Origin: Knufia peltigerae
Taxonomy: Eukaryota > Ascomycota > Eurotiomycetes > Chaetothyriales > Trichomeriaceae
Assembly: GCA_030247855.1 (NCBI GenBank)
Contig: JAPDRN010000029.1
Span: forward strand, 1 to 64,000
DNA: 64,000 bases
Reading direction: 5' to 3'
Position numbers and translations under genes: made by a program. Shown piece by piece: positions 11,866 to 24,522 of this stretch. Numbering within the stretch: position 1 is the stretch's first letter; each line of letters starts with the position of its first letter. Under the pieces are notes generated by a model, which did not search any database, was not told the DNA's origin, and saw only the letters and a program-made list of their open reading frames with translations.

Positions 11866-13055
11866 ATGACATTAGATGTCATGGCTCAAATGCAAGAATT
11901 TGACCGTTGGGCGCTAGCCTCCAGGTTCAAGTGTTTTTGAATCGCCAACGGCAGGGCTTTTGGAAAAGGAGGAAAGTTCTGCCCGGATGGTTCTGTTTCT
12001 TAATAGTACGCAGTACCGGTTTATGACCCCCTAACATGTCCCTTTGGCACAAGTCATTGAGCTCTTTAGCAACCCGACCCATTCAGATTGTACGTAAGTT
12101 GACAAGGCACTATAGGGTGGTTAGTATGTTGGTCAGTGGGACCTCACAAGCCAGGGACCAGGGTGATGGTTATTATTGGCTCCCCTAGCCATAAGATCGT
12201 CAAGTCTATAATTTTTTGCGGGAGATCTTTTCTTGGAAATGGACACACCCTTCGGCCGGTGTGAGCTGGACCCTTTTGTAGCGCGCGCTGTTGTTGATGT
12301 GAACTTTGGGCAGGCATCGACCTACGATTCGATCTCGCTCGCCTTGGCCTGTTCCTCGCTAATGTCAATGCCAATACGGAGAAGAGAGCGGCCAATCTTC
12401 AAGCCACCTACAGTACATGTATCAAAAGCAAGTCAATCACAATAAAATTTGACCAATCAAGATCAATCAGACCCGGGAGATCGACGGTCTCCCCGGATTG
12501 TCTCGGGGAAAATGTACACTATATGTACTCTGTCGGAGTTTAGTTTCCCCGGTCCGCCATTGATTGGCGTCTGCATCTCTTGGCTCCGGCTTCGTCCGCA
12601 TCTCCGACGAGAAGTGACCACGAACTCGACCTATCTGCTAGTTGGGAATGATTCCAGCATATATGTCCGGACCCGTTGACCAGCTTTGCAGTTGCAGTCT
12701 ATGTACTGTATACTTGGCTCATGGTATGTATTATTGCAAACCCATGGACGGAGTAAGATCAGTTCATTCGCATTCCCTGTTTCATCGAGTGCAAAATGCG
12801 CTTCTCCAAGTCAATAACTACTTGCCTGGTCTAGTCTAGATGTCGTGGTTCCCTTACCCCATACTAATCATGAGTTGACTAGTCTCTGCCTCTGCGCCGT
12901 TCTTGATCTAGACACATACACTTGACTGATACACACTCCAATCTCGCATACTATATACACACACACTCTCTCCTCTCTCCCTCCCTCTCCCCCTACAGAA
13001 CTCAAGCGCATCAACAACACCAAATGATTCTGGTTTCTACCAATGTCATCAGGAG
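11866..13055. other. Intergenic, promoter side of the RGS gene
   Basis: Nothing coding is recognised. A CT-rich tract at about 12955-13000 resembles a fungal promoter or 5'-UTR pyrimidine tract. It precedes the hAT relic and may belong to that element. Confidence 0.45.
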
Positions 13056-13760
13056 ATGACTCTTCATGAGCCCAGGCGGATTACTCGCGCCTCCCTCTGC
13101 CTCCGCTTCGTAGGGTTCTATGAGACGCCACCTTCTTCACCTCAGTCGAATCCTCTGTCTCTGTCTCCTTTCACCCTCCAAACAAGACCGATACCTCGCC
13201 GCGCGCCTAGACGTCAAACAGACGGCCAGGAGTGGTACCTAGGTAGTTGAGCGCCCGCCAATCAACGCCATCGATCTCAGACCTCTGCGATTTGGTATTA
13301 TGGTTTTTCTGAATATATCAAGGCCAATCAACCCAATACTGGTCACTGGATATGTGATCATTGTGATGGTCGCATCTCCTTTCGCACGGATCAAATACCT
13401 TGCAATGTTTCGAGGCATCTATCCGGACGTCATCATAAAACCGTCAAAAGATTTCGCAGGGAGACAATTGCAGAGCACGACGACGAGGAGGAGGAGGAGA
13501 AAGAGGAGGAGGATCTGGAATCTCCTTCCCCGGAGCCTTCGGTGACACAGATCCCAGATCAATCTTACCTTCGATATATGGACATCCCCTGCGGCGCAGT
13601 TGATCCTCGGCAAATGTGTGCATTTCTTTGGACCCGACTTGCGCTTGAAACAAGCTTTCGTTGCCATGAGAGAATTAGGTGGCTCTCATTCTGGCGTCGA
13701 CGAGGTCCTACTTGCAAGTTTCACAATATTGTTAGATATACTCGCGCCTTGACTCAACGA
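13056..13760 (+). pseudogene. hAT-type transposase relic with internal deletion
   Basis: One frame from 13056 runs to a TGA at 13248 and continues open to 13889. It reads SAIWYYGFSEYIKANQPN and then a BED-like zinc finger (WICDHC, 18 residues, RHLSGRHHKTV). A run of Asp/Glu encoded by GAG repeats follows. At about 13560 the meaningful frame shifts to another that reads INLTFDIWTSP and then FVAMRELGGSHSGVDE. These match the first catalytic-Asp block (FDxWTSP) and the HSG block of fungal hAT transposases. The segment that normally separates finger and catalytic domain is absent, and the C-terminal dimerisation domain is not found. The element is therefore dead: one nonsense change, an internal deletion with frameshift, and 3' loss. 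Confidence 0.7.
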
Positions 13761-15460
13761 CAGATAATTTCCTCCACTGGCGCTCATTCTCCCCCAGAGG
13801 ACTACACAGCTCAGAAGTCGACGAATCTAGCGGTGACTACTGCTGCACGCCACTCCGTCACGAACGCTGATTCTGTGCGACCTTCCTAAGCGTACGGTGT
13901 ATACCTTGATTGGTACAAGCTCTTCCTCCCACAGCCGGTCAAACTTCACCTTACCATTTTGCATGCCCTGGCCAATTTTTCCATCACTACGCTTCACAGA
14001 TACGACCTCTCCTTCGGCTATTTGTCAAGTCGCTCTCATGCATGTGGGAGCAGGCTACATTGCCCGCCTCGAGATTGACTCCCGAGCGTTTGCAAAGGAT
14101 TTTGCCCCAGTGTTCCTCTCTGCAATACGAAATGCCAAACATACTTCACCCATTCGATCAGATATATAGCGGCTCGGTTGGCTAGCGATGGTGGGAAGCC
14201 TGTATAGAATCCGTCTCCCCAGAGTCCGACGTTAATCGAAGAAGACACGGGCTTGGCTGCAGGCGATGGTAGCGAGGTGAGGACTGCTTATACTTCTTCA
14301 TAACGCTGTTTTCAACTCTTTGTCATTTCAGAATGCTTCCCATGAGGCTTACCTGAGCCCAATGCCCGTTAGTGACCGAGTCCCAATATCAACGACAACG
14401 ACTTCGAGATATATAGCACCCTGGTCCCTGCCGTCAGACTCGGCACCAATCTCACCAATTCGCCGTTCTGAGATTTTGCAGGACCAGCATCCCTGCCATT
14501 CGCCAAGCCCATTTGAGTCTTTCACCACAATGTAAATTGCCTCTCCGAGCATATGGTCTTAGGGTCCAAAACGTCGGTATCCTCGCCACATACCCTAAGG
14601 AGAGGCCGGTGCCGCTGTTACCCTCCCTCCCTCCCCCTTTATCGGCCTGTCGTCTCGCCCGGCGTGCTATAGTTATGGCCACCTCTCCCTCAGACGTCCC
14701 CGAGGTGGGCGTCCCTCTCCAGTCCTTCGTCACAGGGACACTCTTCACGGCGCCCACTCTTGCTCTTTCTTTAGCCGGCTACAAAAGATGAGCGACAAAC
14801 CTGTTGAACCCGCGTTTGACTTCTCCTGGTACGTACGATTGCCCGGAAGCAGAGATTCAATCCCTGCAGTCTTCGGCTTGTAACAAGATTGGCGACAACG
14901 GAGGACGTGATTTACGACCATGGTGTGCGTGCTATGCGATGCCAGTGTGTACGACAGTATTGCGGCCTGGCCGATATTTGAAGTTTCTGAAAGTGTTGAA
15001 CGTGACGAGTGACGGCCATGGCCAGCAGGGATAACACACATGGAAGAGACAGCGGGAAGATGAGGACGAAATGAAGAGGAGGCAGATAGAGAATCAAGGC
15101 AGGAAGAGTCATATTTATCCCTGTTGACGCTTTGAGAATGTCGTGGATATCATAGACTGCCTGATCTTAAGCCCATGGTGTTGGGACTAAAGCTTAATGG
15201 CGAGCGGGATGAAAGAATCGACCCTGAAGCCGCAGGAATCGGAATAATCTCAACTTAGCTAGGGGGAATGAAACCAGGCACGATCTCTAGAGACAAGACT
15301 CTTCTCTTGGTCTCCGCTTTGAAGATACAGGACTGGTGATAAGTTGCAAAGGTTTAGGAGTTGTTACCGGTAGCGCGACGACAAACACAAGGCCATCAAA
15401 GTGACGCTAGAGTCACCTACGCTACATATTTGACATAAGTGGGACTGTTTCTCTGATGTG
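13761..15460. other. No gene recognised
   Basis: Several short ORFs of 60-100 codons lie on both strands (for example 14349-14552 minus and 14513-14791 plus). None carries a motif I recognise. Part of the interval may be leftover hAT element sequence. Confidence 0.4.
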
Positions 15461-15462
15461 CC

Positions 15463-15550
15463 GGAGTGACTTTCTGTCCATGTCCTTGTCATATTCTCTG
15501 TCACTTTCTAGATGTCCACTCGTATAAAGAAAGTCACTCCCAGACTGTCT
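15463..15550. repeat. 13-bp inverted repeat ahead of the TPR ORF
   Basis: GGAGTGACTTTCT at 15463-15475 is exactly inverted at 15538-15550 (AGAAAGTCACTCC), with a third partial copy, GTCACTTTCT, between them. A TATAAAG sequence at 15533-15539 overlaps the right arm. This looks like the promoter region of the TPR ORF that starts at 15722. Confidence 0.55.
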
Positions 15551-15690
15551 GTGATCCTTCATAGGACCATTCCTGGCCGGCCACTACCCGACACATATTG
15601 CGGGTGACTCCTCTGCAATATCGTACAATATATACAACATCAGCAGTGATACCTTTCCTAGACGCGAGGCTCGACATTTGCTCAGCCCTA

Positions 15691-15720
15691 CACTCGGGAA
15701 GGCTCGGGAAGGCTCGGGAA
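15691..15720. repeat. 10-bp tandem repeat (GGCTCGGGAA)
   Basis: Three perfect copies of GGCTCGGGAA, preceded by a partial copy, end immediately before the ATG of the TPR ORF. The repeat forms its leader sequence. Confidence 0.85.
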
Positions 15721-15721
15721 G

Positions 15722-16327
15722 ATGGATGAGAGGAAGCTCGCCCTTGGCTGTCCTAACGCCTTGAGGTCGATGCACGAATTGGCGATTGAGTACAACGATA
15801 TTGGTCGGCATACGGAAGCCGTTGGACTGATGGAGAAGTTGGTAAAAGCGCACCAAATGAAACTCGGACACAACCATCCTGTTACATTGATGTCGATGCA
15901 CGAGCTGGCGGTGGATTACAAAGATGCCGGGCGACATGAGGAGGCACTGTATCTCATGGAGCATGTGGTGAGACAGCGCAAGCGGATTCTTGGAGACGAC
16001 CATCGCGAGACGCTGGAGTCCATGCACGAACTTGCGATGCTCTTCGGTGGAAGTGGGCGACGCGGAATGGCACTACAGCTACTGGAAGAGGTGGTGAGGA
16101 TCCGACGACAAACTCTTGGAGACGATGACCCGGAGACGATGGAGTCGATATACGAGCTAGCAATCGAATACAGCGAGAACAGACGATACACGGAAGCGTT
16201 TTTACTCATGCACAAGGTCGTGAGACTACGCAGGAGAGTATTAGGAGAAGACGACCTCGAGACCTTGGAGTCGATCCACAAGCTTGCGATATGTGCCCAA
16301 TCCTTTGGAAAGCGATGTAACCTATGA
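15722..16327 (+). CDS. Small TPR-repeat protein (kinesin-light-chain-type TPRs)
   Basis: The 201-aa product is almost wholly built from about five 42-residue repeats, each with a core like LxSMHELAxxY, then GRxxEAL, then VVRxRxxxLGxD. This is the TPR_10/TPR_12 pattern found in fungal NLR-like proteins, usually C-terminal to a NACHT or NB-ARC domain. No nucleotide-binding domain lies upstream: the ATG follows a 10-bp tandem repeat and the preceding DNA has no matching frame. It is either a free-standing TPR protein or the stranded recognition domain of a lost NLR. The repeats agree closely with each other, which suggests recent expansion or homogenisation. A role in protein binding is the only function I would infer. 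Confidence 0.7.
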   Translation: MDERKLALGCPNALRSMHELAIEYNDIGRHTEAVGLMEKLVKAHQMKLGHNHPVTLMSMHELAVDYKDAGRHEEALYLMEHVVRQRKRILGDDHRETLESMHELAMLFGGSGRRGMALQLLEEVVRIRRQTLGDDDPETMESIYELAIEYSENRRYTEAFLLMHKVVRLRRRVLGEDDLETLESIHKLAICAQSFGKRCNL

Positions 16328-17918
16328 AGCATAGGTCACCCGCACATTAGATCTCTGTGCATGTGGTGCTGAGCGCAAAGCAGCGTTTCCCCGACCAGTG
16401 GGTTGCTACCGACGCCCACCGTTATGCACCAACGATAGAAAAGGTTCCGCACCCATGCGAGAATGCTCTGAGAGAAATCACGTACAGAAAATCTCTGACC
16501 AATTGAAAGAAGGCTTGTAGAGGAACATCCCATCCCCTTGAGCACCGTGGAGCAGTGTGACATAAGAATCTGTCAGCATTGTTTTTCTCTTTCCTTTTTG
16601 ATGTCGATCATTATCCACAACGCCATCAACAAATGCAAAGTAGCAGCTTACTCACTCAGAACGGACACTCCTCTAGCGTAGCAGGCAAATGAAAACGGGA
16701 AGGAGACAGGCTAAGTGATTGTACAGTATTTACAGCTCCTGGAGATCGCCTTACGATAACGCGATCTCGAACCACTCTGGGCACATCCGCACTATCGGTA
16801 GCACTACCTTGTTTTAAAGCCTCCTGTAAACGGGCGCCCAGCCCTCTCGCCAAATTGGTGGTTGAGCTGATCACGGCGATCTTACGCAATCTTACGGGGT
16901 ACCCCTGCAGTAACTACGTACATCCAACGCTAACGAACATGTCTTACTTTCGCATTTGGACCGCAACAGGGATTTCAGGGATGAAGTATCACGATAATAC
17001 TTTTCGACGTACTGTTTGAGGCCACGGATACTACAATTGTTCCACTAAGCAAGGATTGCTTGGAAACACAGACAAAAAGATCCAATAAGCAACATTTGAC
17101 GACGTCGATGACAGACCTGGCCTGACCTGGGCGGCAGGTATGATTTGTTTGGTTCGGACCGCCTTAAAAGATCTTTTCATAGACCTTACTAAACGGACCA
17201 ATCTAATGAGGAGTATGGTGGTGTGGAGGCCCTCCTTATTGGTGTTGGGGTTTCCGGGAGTGCGGAACCGGTCCGCTAGCGGCTGCAACTCGACTAGGGG
17301 GCGGTACGAAAGATTATGGACTTGAACGTCCACTTAACGGTCGCCGATCAAGCGAAAATTGCGGTGGATGGAGGGCTTTCCCGTGGTTGATCTCCACGGC
17401 CCGGACGTGCCGGGTGCAAGTTCCCGGCCAACAGCCCTCGTCCTTGGTTGGAATGGAAATATCTTAATTGAATGCCCGAGCACAGTACAGTCCCCCTGAG
17501 CACTTGATCATCGCCGATCGTACTAGTCACAGTCCTCGCGTTCTGAACAGTTTTCGAGATCGAATGAATTAGAAGGCATTCACAACGAGGTCGAGAACCC
17601 ATGTCACCAGGCAGAAAAGACCTGTGCAGTTCGACTCGAGCAAACATTGGCGCGGAAAACCCTTGCACTTCAAGACTTCCCTAGCTCCTCGACCCAGGAT
17701 CATTGCTCGCAGGTGGCTTTCAACAGCTTCTGGTTGATCGGTATCTTGTACTGTAGCATTTCGTTACCCAGGAAAGTCTAAAGACATGAGTATGACCTTC
17801 GCCTGCCTCCATGTATAAAGTCCTGTTATTCACGCACATCTAGACGGCATGATAACCTCATCCGTGAAACTGGTACATCTTATTTGACACATTATCATCT
17901 TGTCAATTCGGTCCAGAG
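16328..17918. other. Intergenic, no gene recognised
   Basis: Short ORFs on both strands lack motifs. No RNA gene or delimited mobile element was found. Confidence 0.45.
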
Positions 17919-20351
17919 ATGCCAAAAGCTGACCAGCGAGTTAGAACTTCCTGCATCCCCTGTCGCCTGAGCAAGTCAAAGGTTATCTACCAACTCGTGC
18001 CACTCGAATTAGTGACGAAACTGACGGGATAGTAAGTGCTCTGGTGGAATTCCCTGTTCGACATGTCAGCGGAAGCGAAGTCGACCCATTTGTCTTTACG
18101 ACGCCGGATTGTCTGGAAACAACGATAATAATGGAGTGAGTTTCCCATATCCCTCAGCGACTGGACCGAATGGTTGACGTGATAGAGTGGTTTGACGCTC
18201 TCGTTCGAACCAGACCAACCGCACGATTCTAATTGTTCTGTACCACAAGATACGTTTGACCAGGCTCGACATGATGAGGTTGACGACAATCACAAGTCTT
18301 TTGAGCCACCACTTTCTTTCTATGGGGATTTGTCGCTGATACGGGCTATTGACGTGGTATGTTTTCTCACATACACCTCGATGAAAACTTACCGGTGGAT
18401 GGTAGTTCAAGACCCTCAGATCCTCTAGATCGGACGTAGCCAACGTCATTGCCTCCATCGATGTCATTGGAAGCTTCAATATGTGCAGAGGATACGGTGA
18501 TAACCTTCTCATACCAGAACAGATCCGTCCCGAGCAGTCAAACCACGTAGTAGGAGCACGCTTACGTATCTCTACAGACCTGGAAAATCAGCCTTCAAAA
18601 CCTCTTCGCCACATATATATGAAGCTCATGTCTATGATACGGCTTTTCGAGGAGGGCAAAGTTATAGAGGCATGGACAGGACTGCCCAGCTTGATTTGCA
18701 TAGCTGAACTGATTGGTTGTCAGGCCGTCGTTATTCTCCTCACAATATCTGTTGCTAACAATGCCCAGTAAATCAATACGATGCCGCTGACGAATCAGTT
18801 GAGTTTCCACGGCGTATGTGGTGGCTTCTCAAAGACTTCGACGCTCGAGTCAGCTTGATGCTGGGCCGGTCACTTCGACGCACAGCTCTCCAGAAAGAGA
18901 TACCGCGGCCGTTACTCGAGAGTCTACCAGACGAGGAAAAGACGTTCCGCCGAAACATCCAGGAATTTTCGTCGTTGGTGCTGGAGGCTATGGAACTTGT
19001 CAACTCGAAGAAAACACCTGCCCACGACGCATATGCGCGGACTCTGGAAGGGTATTTATTGCGGCTTCATGAACATCAAGCTCAACTCCCTCTGCTGCAA
19101 CAGGAGCCTCATATAACGAATTTCTTCAGGATTGCTATTGCTGATCATCAGATCGAGGTTCAACTATTAGAGATTGCCATTCGCTGTGCTTTGATTCGAT
19201 GTTTCTCGGTTGCCCCGACCATCGGAGATGAAAAAGCCGCCAAAGAAAGAAGGTTTCGTTCTTTTCACGACAATAAAACGAAGAACATGGTCAACAATCT
19301 ACTCCAGTCAGCGCGAATAGTTTCCGACACCTTTGCTTACATACATGATATTGACTCAAGCATTGCTGTCTCGTCCTGGCCACGATGCTTCGGGATGTAC
19401 TGCGCAGCGGTCATGCTGGCCGTGTCTCTGTTGCGACGGGAGACTGTGTTGGACGAAGACGTGTTTCGCGTGGAACGAGCACTTGTTGTCTTTCAATGTT
19501 GTTCTGCGAGTCCTTCGCAATCTAACATGGCGCCCTCGGCGATTGCAACCTTAAGTGAACTGCTGGGACATATCAGATTGCTAGTGTCAGCGCGGGATGA
19601 AAGTATTTGGACGATGCCTCGTGACGAAGGAACCACATCGTCGATGCCGAGAGATGATTCACCTCCGGTCCTGTCGGAGTCACAAGATGGAAGGGCAGCG
19701 ACACATGCGGATGCGAAGTGGAGAGAACAATTCAGCCTCAAACATGAAACGACATCAGTTCACCACAATGATGAGCATGGAGGAAGAATCAAGAGGAATT
19801 GGCGACATAAAAAAAGAATTCCGACAGTACAAGAACCCATGACAGCTGCTGTATTGAGCTTGCAGGATGTTACCAAGCCTCAATTGACTCTACCAACGAA
19901 TACGGATGGCAAACTGACGGCAGCGATATCGAATTATGAACTATCGATGCAGAACAGCGCGGCTCAGCTCTCATACCCAAACAGCGCCGTTGCCTCGTTC
20001 CACCCAGGGGGTCAGATTAACTATGTACCAATGATTTATTCGCGTGCCGTCCAAATCGACTCCGCGCAACCCCTGAACCCCTATCCGTTTGCACGCCCAC
20101 CAGTGTGGATTGAAGGACTAGGGTGGACAGAGCTGTGGCAGCCGCAGAATGCGCTCATGCCAGGAGAATCGCCATTCATCTCAAATGAGCAAGGAAACCC
20201 GCAAATCCCAATACCTGACCAAATTCATACAGGCATCGACAACTTTGTCCCAATGACATTTTGTTTTCCCATAGTGTCAGAAGGCTCACCACCTCAAAAT
20301 GGGGCTGTTTCCGCAATCGGAGGCTTCTCACACGGCTGGTATGGTCGCTGA
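17919..20351 (+). CDS. Zn2Cys6-type transcription factor, N-terminus incomplete
   Basis: The long exon 18816-20351 (511 codons) opens in the middle of a fungal-specific regulatory (MHR) domain. With a short upstream exon starting near 18771, after a good branch-point (CTAAC) and CAG acceptor, it reads EFPRRMWWLLKDFDARVSLM, the signature core of that domain. The C-terminal third is low-complexity and ends GGFSHGWYGR. Upstream, an ATG at 17919 begins MPKADQRVRTSCIPCRLSKSK, which is the first half of a zinc cluster, but no second Cys-x2-Cys-x6-Cys half follows in any frame before 18480. A coherent frame at 18425-18730 probably supplies the early MHR. The gene is either a regulator whose DNA-binding domain has been lost or one with splicing I could not resolve. 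The end coordinate is firm; the start is not. Confidence 0.5.
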
Positions 20352-22200
20352 TATCACCTAGCACCAGGACACTTCATAGCTCTCCAATGAGCCATAGTAC
20401 CGACGCCAAGCACTAGAGCAGACACACTAGTGGTGGTCGGAACCAATTCAGAACACTTATGTTTTCCTTGGACAGTGAGTCGCCATGAGTTTGGCGGAGA
20501 TCGTCTTGGTGAGCCATTTTGCGAGAAAGACCCCCATAATTTCGACAAACGAACAAGTGTAACTCGAGCGTTTCCTGCGATGATCACTCTTTCGCAAAAA
20601 ACAAAAAAACAGAAAAAAACGAATAAGAGAGAGTGGGTTAGAGAACGAATCTAGCCGGCGATGCGATACTCTTTTTTTATTTGGCCAAAGTACGTTGAAT
20701 GGGCTGAAGGCGCTGAATGGGCGGTCACTAGATCGATAGTCTCGGATGTACGGTTACTAAAGCTGGCGTTGGTAGGTGGTTGTTTGCTCTCTGTTGGCAT
20801 CGAGACAGTATTAGGGTGGAACAGATCGAAGCGAGCGAGATCGAATCGTGGGCGGCTGCCCGTACTCGTATCAACAAGCAATGCGCTATGGAAGTGTCTA
20901 GCAAGCACTGTATAGCTACTACCTGCCTTCTGCTTATACAGTACAGCATTACTACAAGAGAAATACTAGTAGACCTAGTGCGTACTGTATCTATCCCCTT
21001 ATCGCTCCGGGCTCGAAGCCCAAGTCGTGCCAAGACTTCTCGATTATGCCTGAAAAGTTCCGAGTCGGACGACGAAGTCATACCGAGACCATCATTCCAA
21101 CCAGGATGTGCTATGCGCTATCTGCTCTGCCCGAAGCAAATCGGTAATGAATCATCTCGCACAGGACGAAAATCTCCGTGAAGAGGCCCAGTCCAATCTT
21201 GGAGATCGTAGGCTCAGCCGCAGGCGAGACCATTGCCAGACACAGTAGGGATCCGCTACTTAGTCTGGAGTTCTCCCTCTCCGTCACATACGCCCCAGAG
21301 CCGAGCCTTGCCATTCTCTGTCGATGACATTTCTGCGATAGTGCTGCATGGATCTTATTCGGTACCAATTGACGTTCGTCCGTCAGACATATTGTGCACA
21401 GCTTTCGAGAATGATACACATGGCGGTGAAGGCGAGCAAAGATAATGATCAAAGTCATTGGCGTCTTCTACTGATAGGAATGGAAATTCAGGGAAAGATT
21501 CAACACCTATCGTCTCACCAGCACCAGCACTAGGGATAGGAAAATTGGTGAAAGAGACGGCTGAAGAAAACCCGGGAGAGATTTAAGAAAACAAGTAATC
21601 ATCACGAGCGTTCATCCGCCAAAGTTACTCACGGGGAATCCTTCTCAAGTTATGCTGAAACTCCGCTTCATTAAGAGAATATGTGACTAAACACTCTGCC
21701 AGTAGGGGAATAGAGTGTTCCCAACAGTGTTCGACCAGAGGGTCAGGTGAGTTAAGAATTAACAGCACTCAAGGGGAAATTGTTGGACCCGTGGCGGAAA
21801 CCTTCCTTCGTAAACCGACATAGGTAGATGACGAGCTTCTCGGTTGCACCGATGATGAGACACACCCCAGAGTAAATCCTAAAGGATTGTGTTCGTCGGA
21901 AACATCTCACTTGCTAGTTACCTGGTCTTTAGAACTGACAGATTCATCCTGGTTAGGCTAATCGCTCAGACTCACACTGGCAGCTTTACGGGCTCGTTAT
22001 CGGGATCGTATTTGGCTCAGACAATAGTCATCGACAGGAGATTACTGGCGAGGCTGGGGAGGGTCTTAAATGCAACGGGGTCTTCCTCTCAGTCTCCTTC
22101 TCAGTTTCCCAGTAGACTATACTTTCCCTCGCTTCTTAGACAGAGGCTTCTCCGGTAACAACATCACTATCTTTCTCTGGGTACGCCGGGTTAAGATATG
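20352..22200. other. Intergenic, no gene recognised
   Basis: Overlapping short ORFs (for example 21889-22158 plus) show no motif or convincing composition. AT content rises from about 22200, where the eroded block begins. Confidence 0.45.
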
Positions 22201-24279
22201 TTCTTTGGTAATCAAGGGATAACGATATCCCTATTCTTCTCTAGTCCACTAATCAGCTGGTAGGGGCGGAATCTCAACAGTAATTTTGATCTACCGCTAG
22301 CTGCCTACTATCTCCGAGAGCTTAAGAGACTTCGCCTTCTTACTAGTAAAAGCTGAAGAGAAGTCTGAGATCTATCTTTTCTTTCCTTCTACTTAAGTAG
22401 ATTGGAGGGGGACTACAATAGCGTTAAGTATTTATAGCTTTATATTATTACCTTTTACTTAAGGTAGTATTTTGTGGTATAAGCCGCGAGAGAAAATATT
22501 ATCTCAGTAATTTAATCCTACTTTTGAATAATTATGGAGTGTATATATATCTTTAGGCACGATCATGATCTTAGAATGTCGCGTTATCTATAGAGAAGAA
22601 CCATTATTGTCATGATCTACTATGAATACTCCTATTGGATCTTCCTTATAGGAGTCATGTCCTTTAAGTTACCTTATCTCTATCGCCTCTAAGGGTAAGT
22701 CTCCATTACGTAAAGTTTTTCACTCGTAGGTTAATTCTTAAGTGGGCTAGCCCTTAAGCTATTACTTTATAAAGGCTAAGGTTTAATGTATAAAACCATT
22801 ATTTCCCTTTAGTTAGGTTATACTTTTCCTTTTAGAAATATACTAATATATTTACTTCTTCTATCCTTCTTTATGAGTTAATTTATCTCGTTTTACCTAC
22901 TCTCTTTCTATAATAGAGAAAGAAATCTAGTGAATATTTATAAGGTATTTAAAGAGCTCCTCCTAAGTTACCTTTACTATAAGATCTATATAGTGTGAAT
23001 AGGAATAAGCCTATCACCCACGCTCACAGAGACTTATATAATAATAAACATGTATTTTCCACTCGCTCACGTTCGTGTACTGCTGAAACCAGGCGTTAGG
23101 GGCGGCATCCTTATTATTAAGGTATTCTAGGTAAAATCTCAGTCATAGAAGGGTATAGCAAAATTATATAATGTTATATTTTAGCGGTAAAGGACCTAGT
23201 TCCTTATTAGGCTAGAGACATTTAGCCACATAATGCTTCTAAGAGGCTAAACTACAGAACTACCTAGAGCATAAAAAACAGAATTCTTAAAATTACCCGA
23301 TTTTCTTAGCCACTACCTTTTAGCATTAATATATATATAATCACTATATAGATAGGTTAGACTTACTATATAAAAGTTAGTAGTATTCACTAGTTATAAT
23401 AATAATAAACTAGCCATATACTTAATTCATTATTAATAATAAGTATTATATATGTTAAGAGAGCTATTAAGCTCTAAGTAGTAAGTTTATAACTTCTTTG
23501 CCTAAAGTAGTTAAATTAAGTTATTTATAATTATTATTCTGATCTAGTTATAAAGACTTCTTTCCTTAAATAAATTCTTAACTAGTTAATCCCTTTTAGG
23601 TATTAACTTCCTTATATAAATATAGTCTAACTTATATAGAAAATCATTAGATATTATAAACTCTATAGGTAAATAAGTCTATTAATTCCTTAAAGTCTAG
23701 TTATGCGTTTAGCGTTTCTAATTATAGAGTCTTTATTATATTTTTATGTTATATTCACGTTTATTCATGGGTAAACCTATTTTCTAGTTAGCTATAGCTG
23801 TCCTAAACTCTTCTTCAAGTTACTACCTTTAATATTTAGGTAAAGTTAGCTAATGGTTATAGTTTTAATATAAAGAGTACCCACGAAAGAGCTTATAAAG
23901 CCGTTAGTTTTAATGGTTAAGTTCGAAAAAGGTGACCTAGCTATTAACTATGCTAATTATGGATTAGTACGCTACCGCGTAGGTACCTTAATTATGGTAA
24001 GCGCTAAATCGCATACATTCATTAATAGAATATCTATAATCTGGTTAGTTAGCGCCCATATTTTAACTATACACTAGTAATATCCGCACTTACTATTCAC
24101 TTTAAATAGAGCCTCCTAATAAGATACATGAAATATGAGGCTTTCGCGAAAGCTTATTTAGTAACTCATATCTAGGAGCGCGTGATTAGCCAAAGATATA
24201 AAGGTTAAACTTTTATTAACTAAACTATCCGCGTAATACTGTGAGAAAATAAGCATGTCTAGACAGTAATCCTTATAGT

Positions 24280-24522
24280 CTAGATGTTAGGAACGGCCTA
24301 TAGAATGGGCAGAGTAATAACACAATAAAAATAGGTCTTCCTATCTAGGTGCTTTAGTTATAAGAACTCAAAGCATAAGGAAGAGAAGTTCCTTATGCGG
24401 GAAGCCTGCAATAGTTATGCGGTTCCCCTGAGTTCTCTTGGCGTTACGTGCTTGGCAGATACGCTTGGCGTGAAGTCTTGAGATGTTGTCTGTTCTCTGT
24501 CCTGTTTACTCATGACACTAGA
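24280..24522. mobile_element. Solo LTR (233 bp) with 5-bp target duplication
   Basis: The sequence 24285-24517 begins TGTTAGGAAC and ends CATGACA, giving the TG...CA ends of an LTR. It is flanked on both sides by CTAGA (24280-24284 and 24518-24522), a perfect 5-bp target-site duplication. No internal retroelement sequence or second LTR adjoins it, so this is a solo LTR left by LTR-LTR recombination. The short LTR and TGTTAGGAAC start resemble Ty1/copia-type elements, but the superfamily is a guess. It is visibly less AT-rich than its surroundings. Confidence 0.8.

Noticed and set aside
12144..12839. Several 60-85 aa ORFs downstream of the RGS promoter
   Set aside because: Mutually overlapping on both strands without any family feature.
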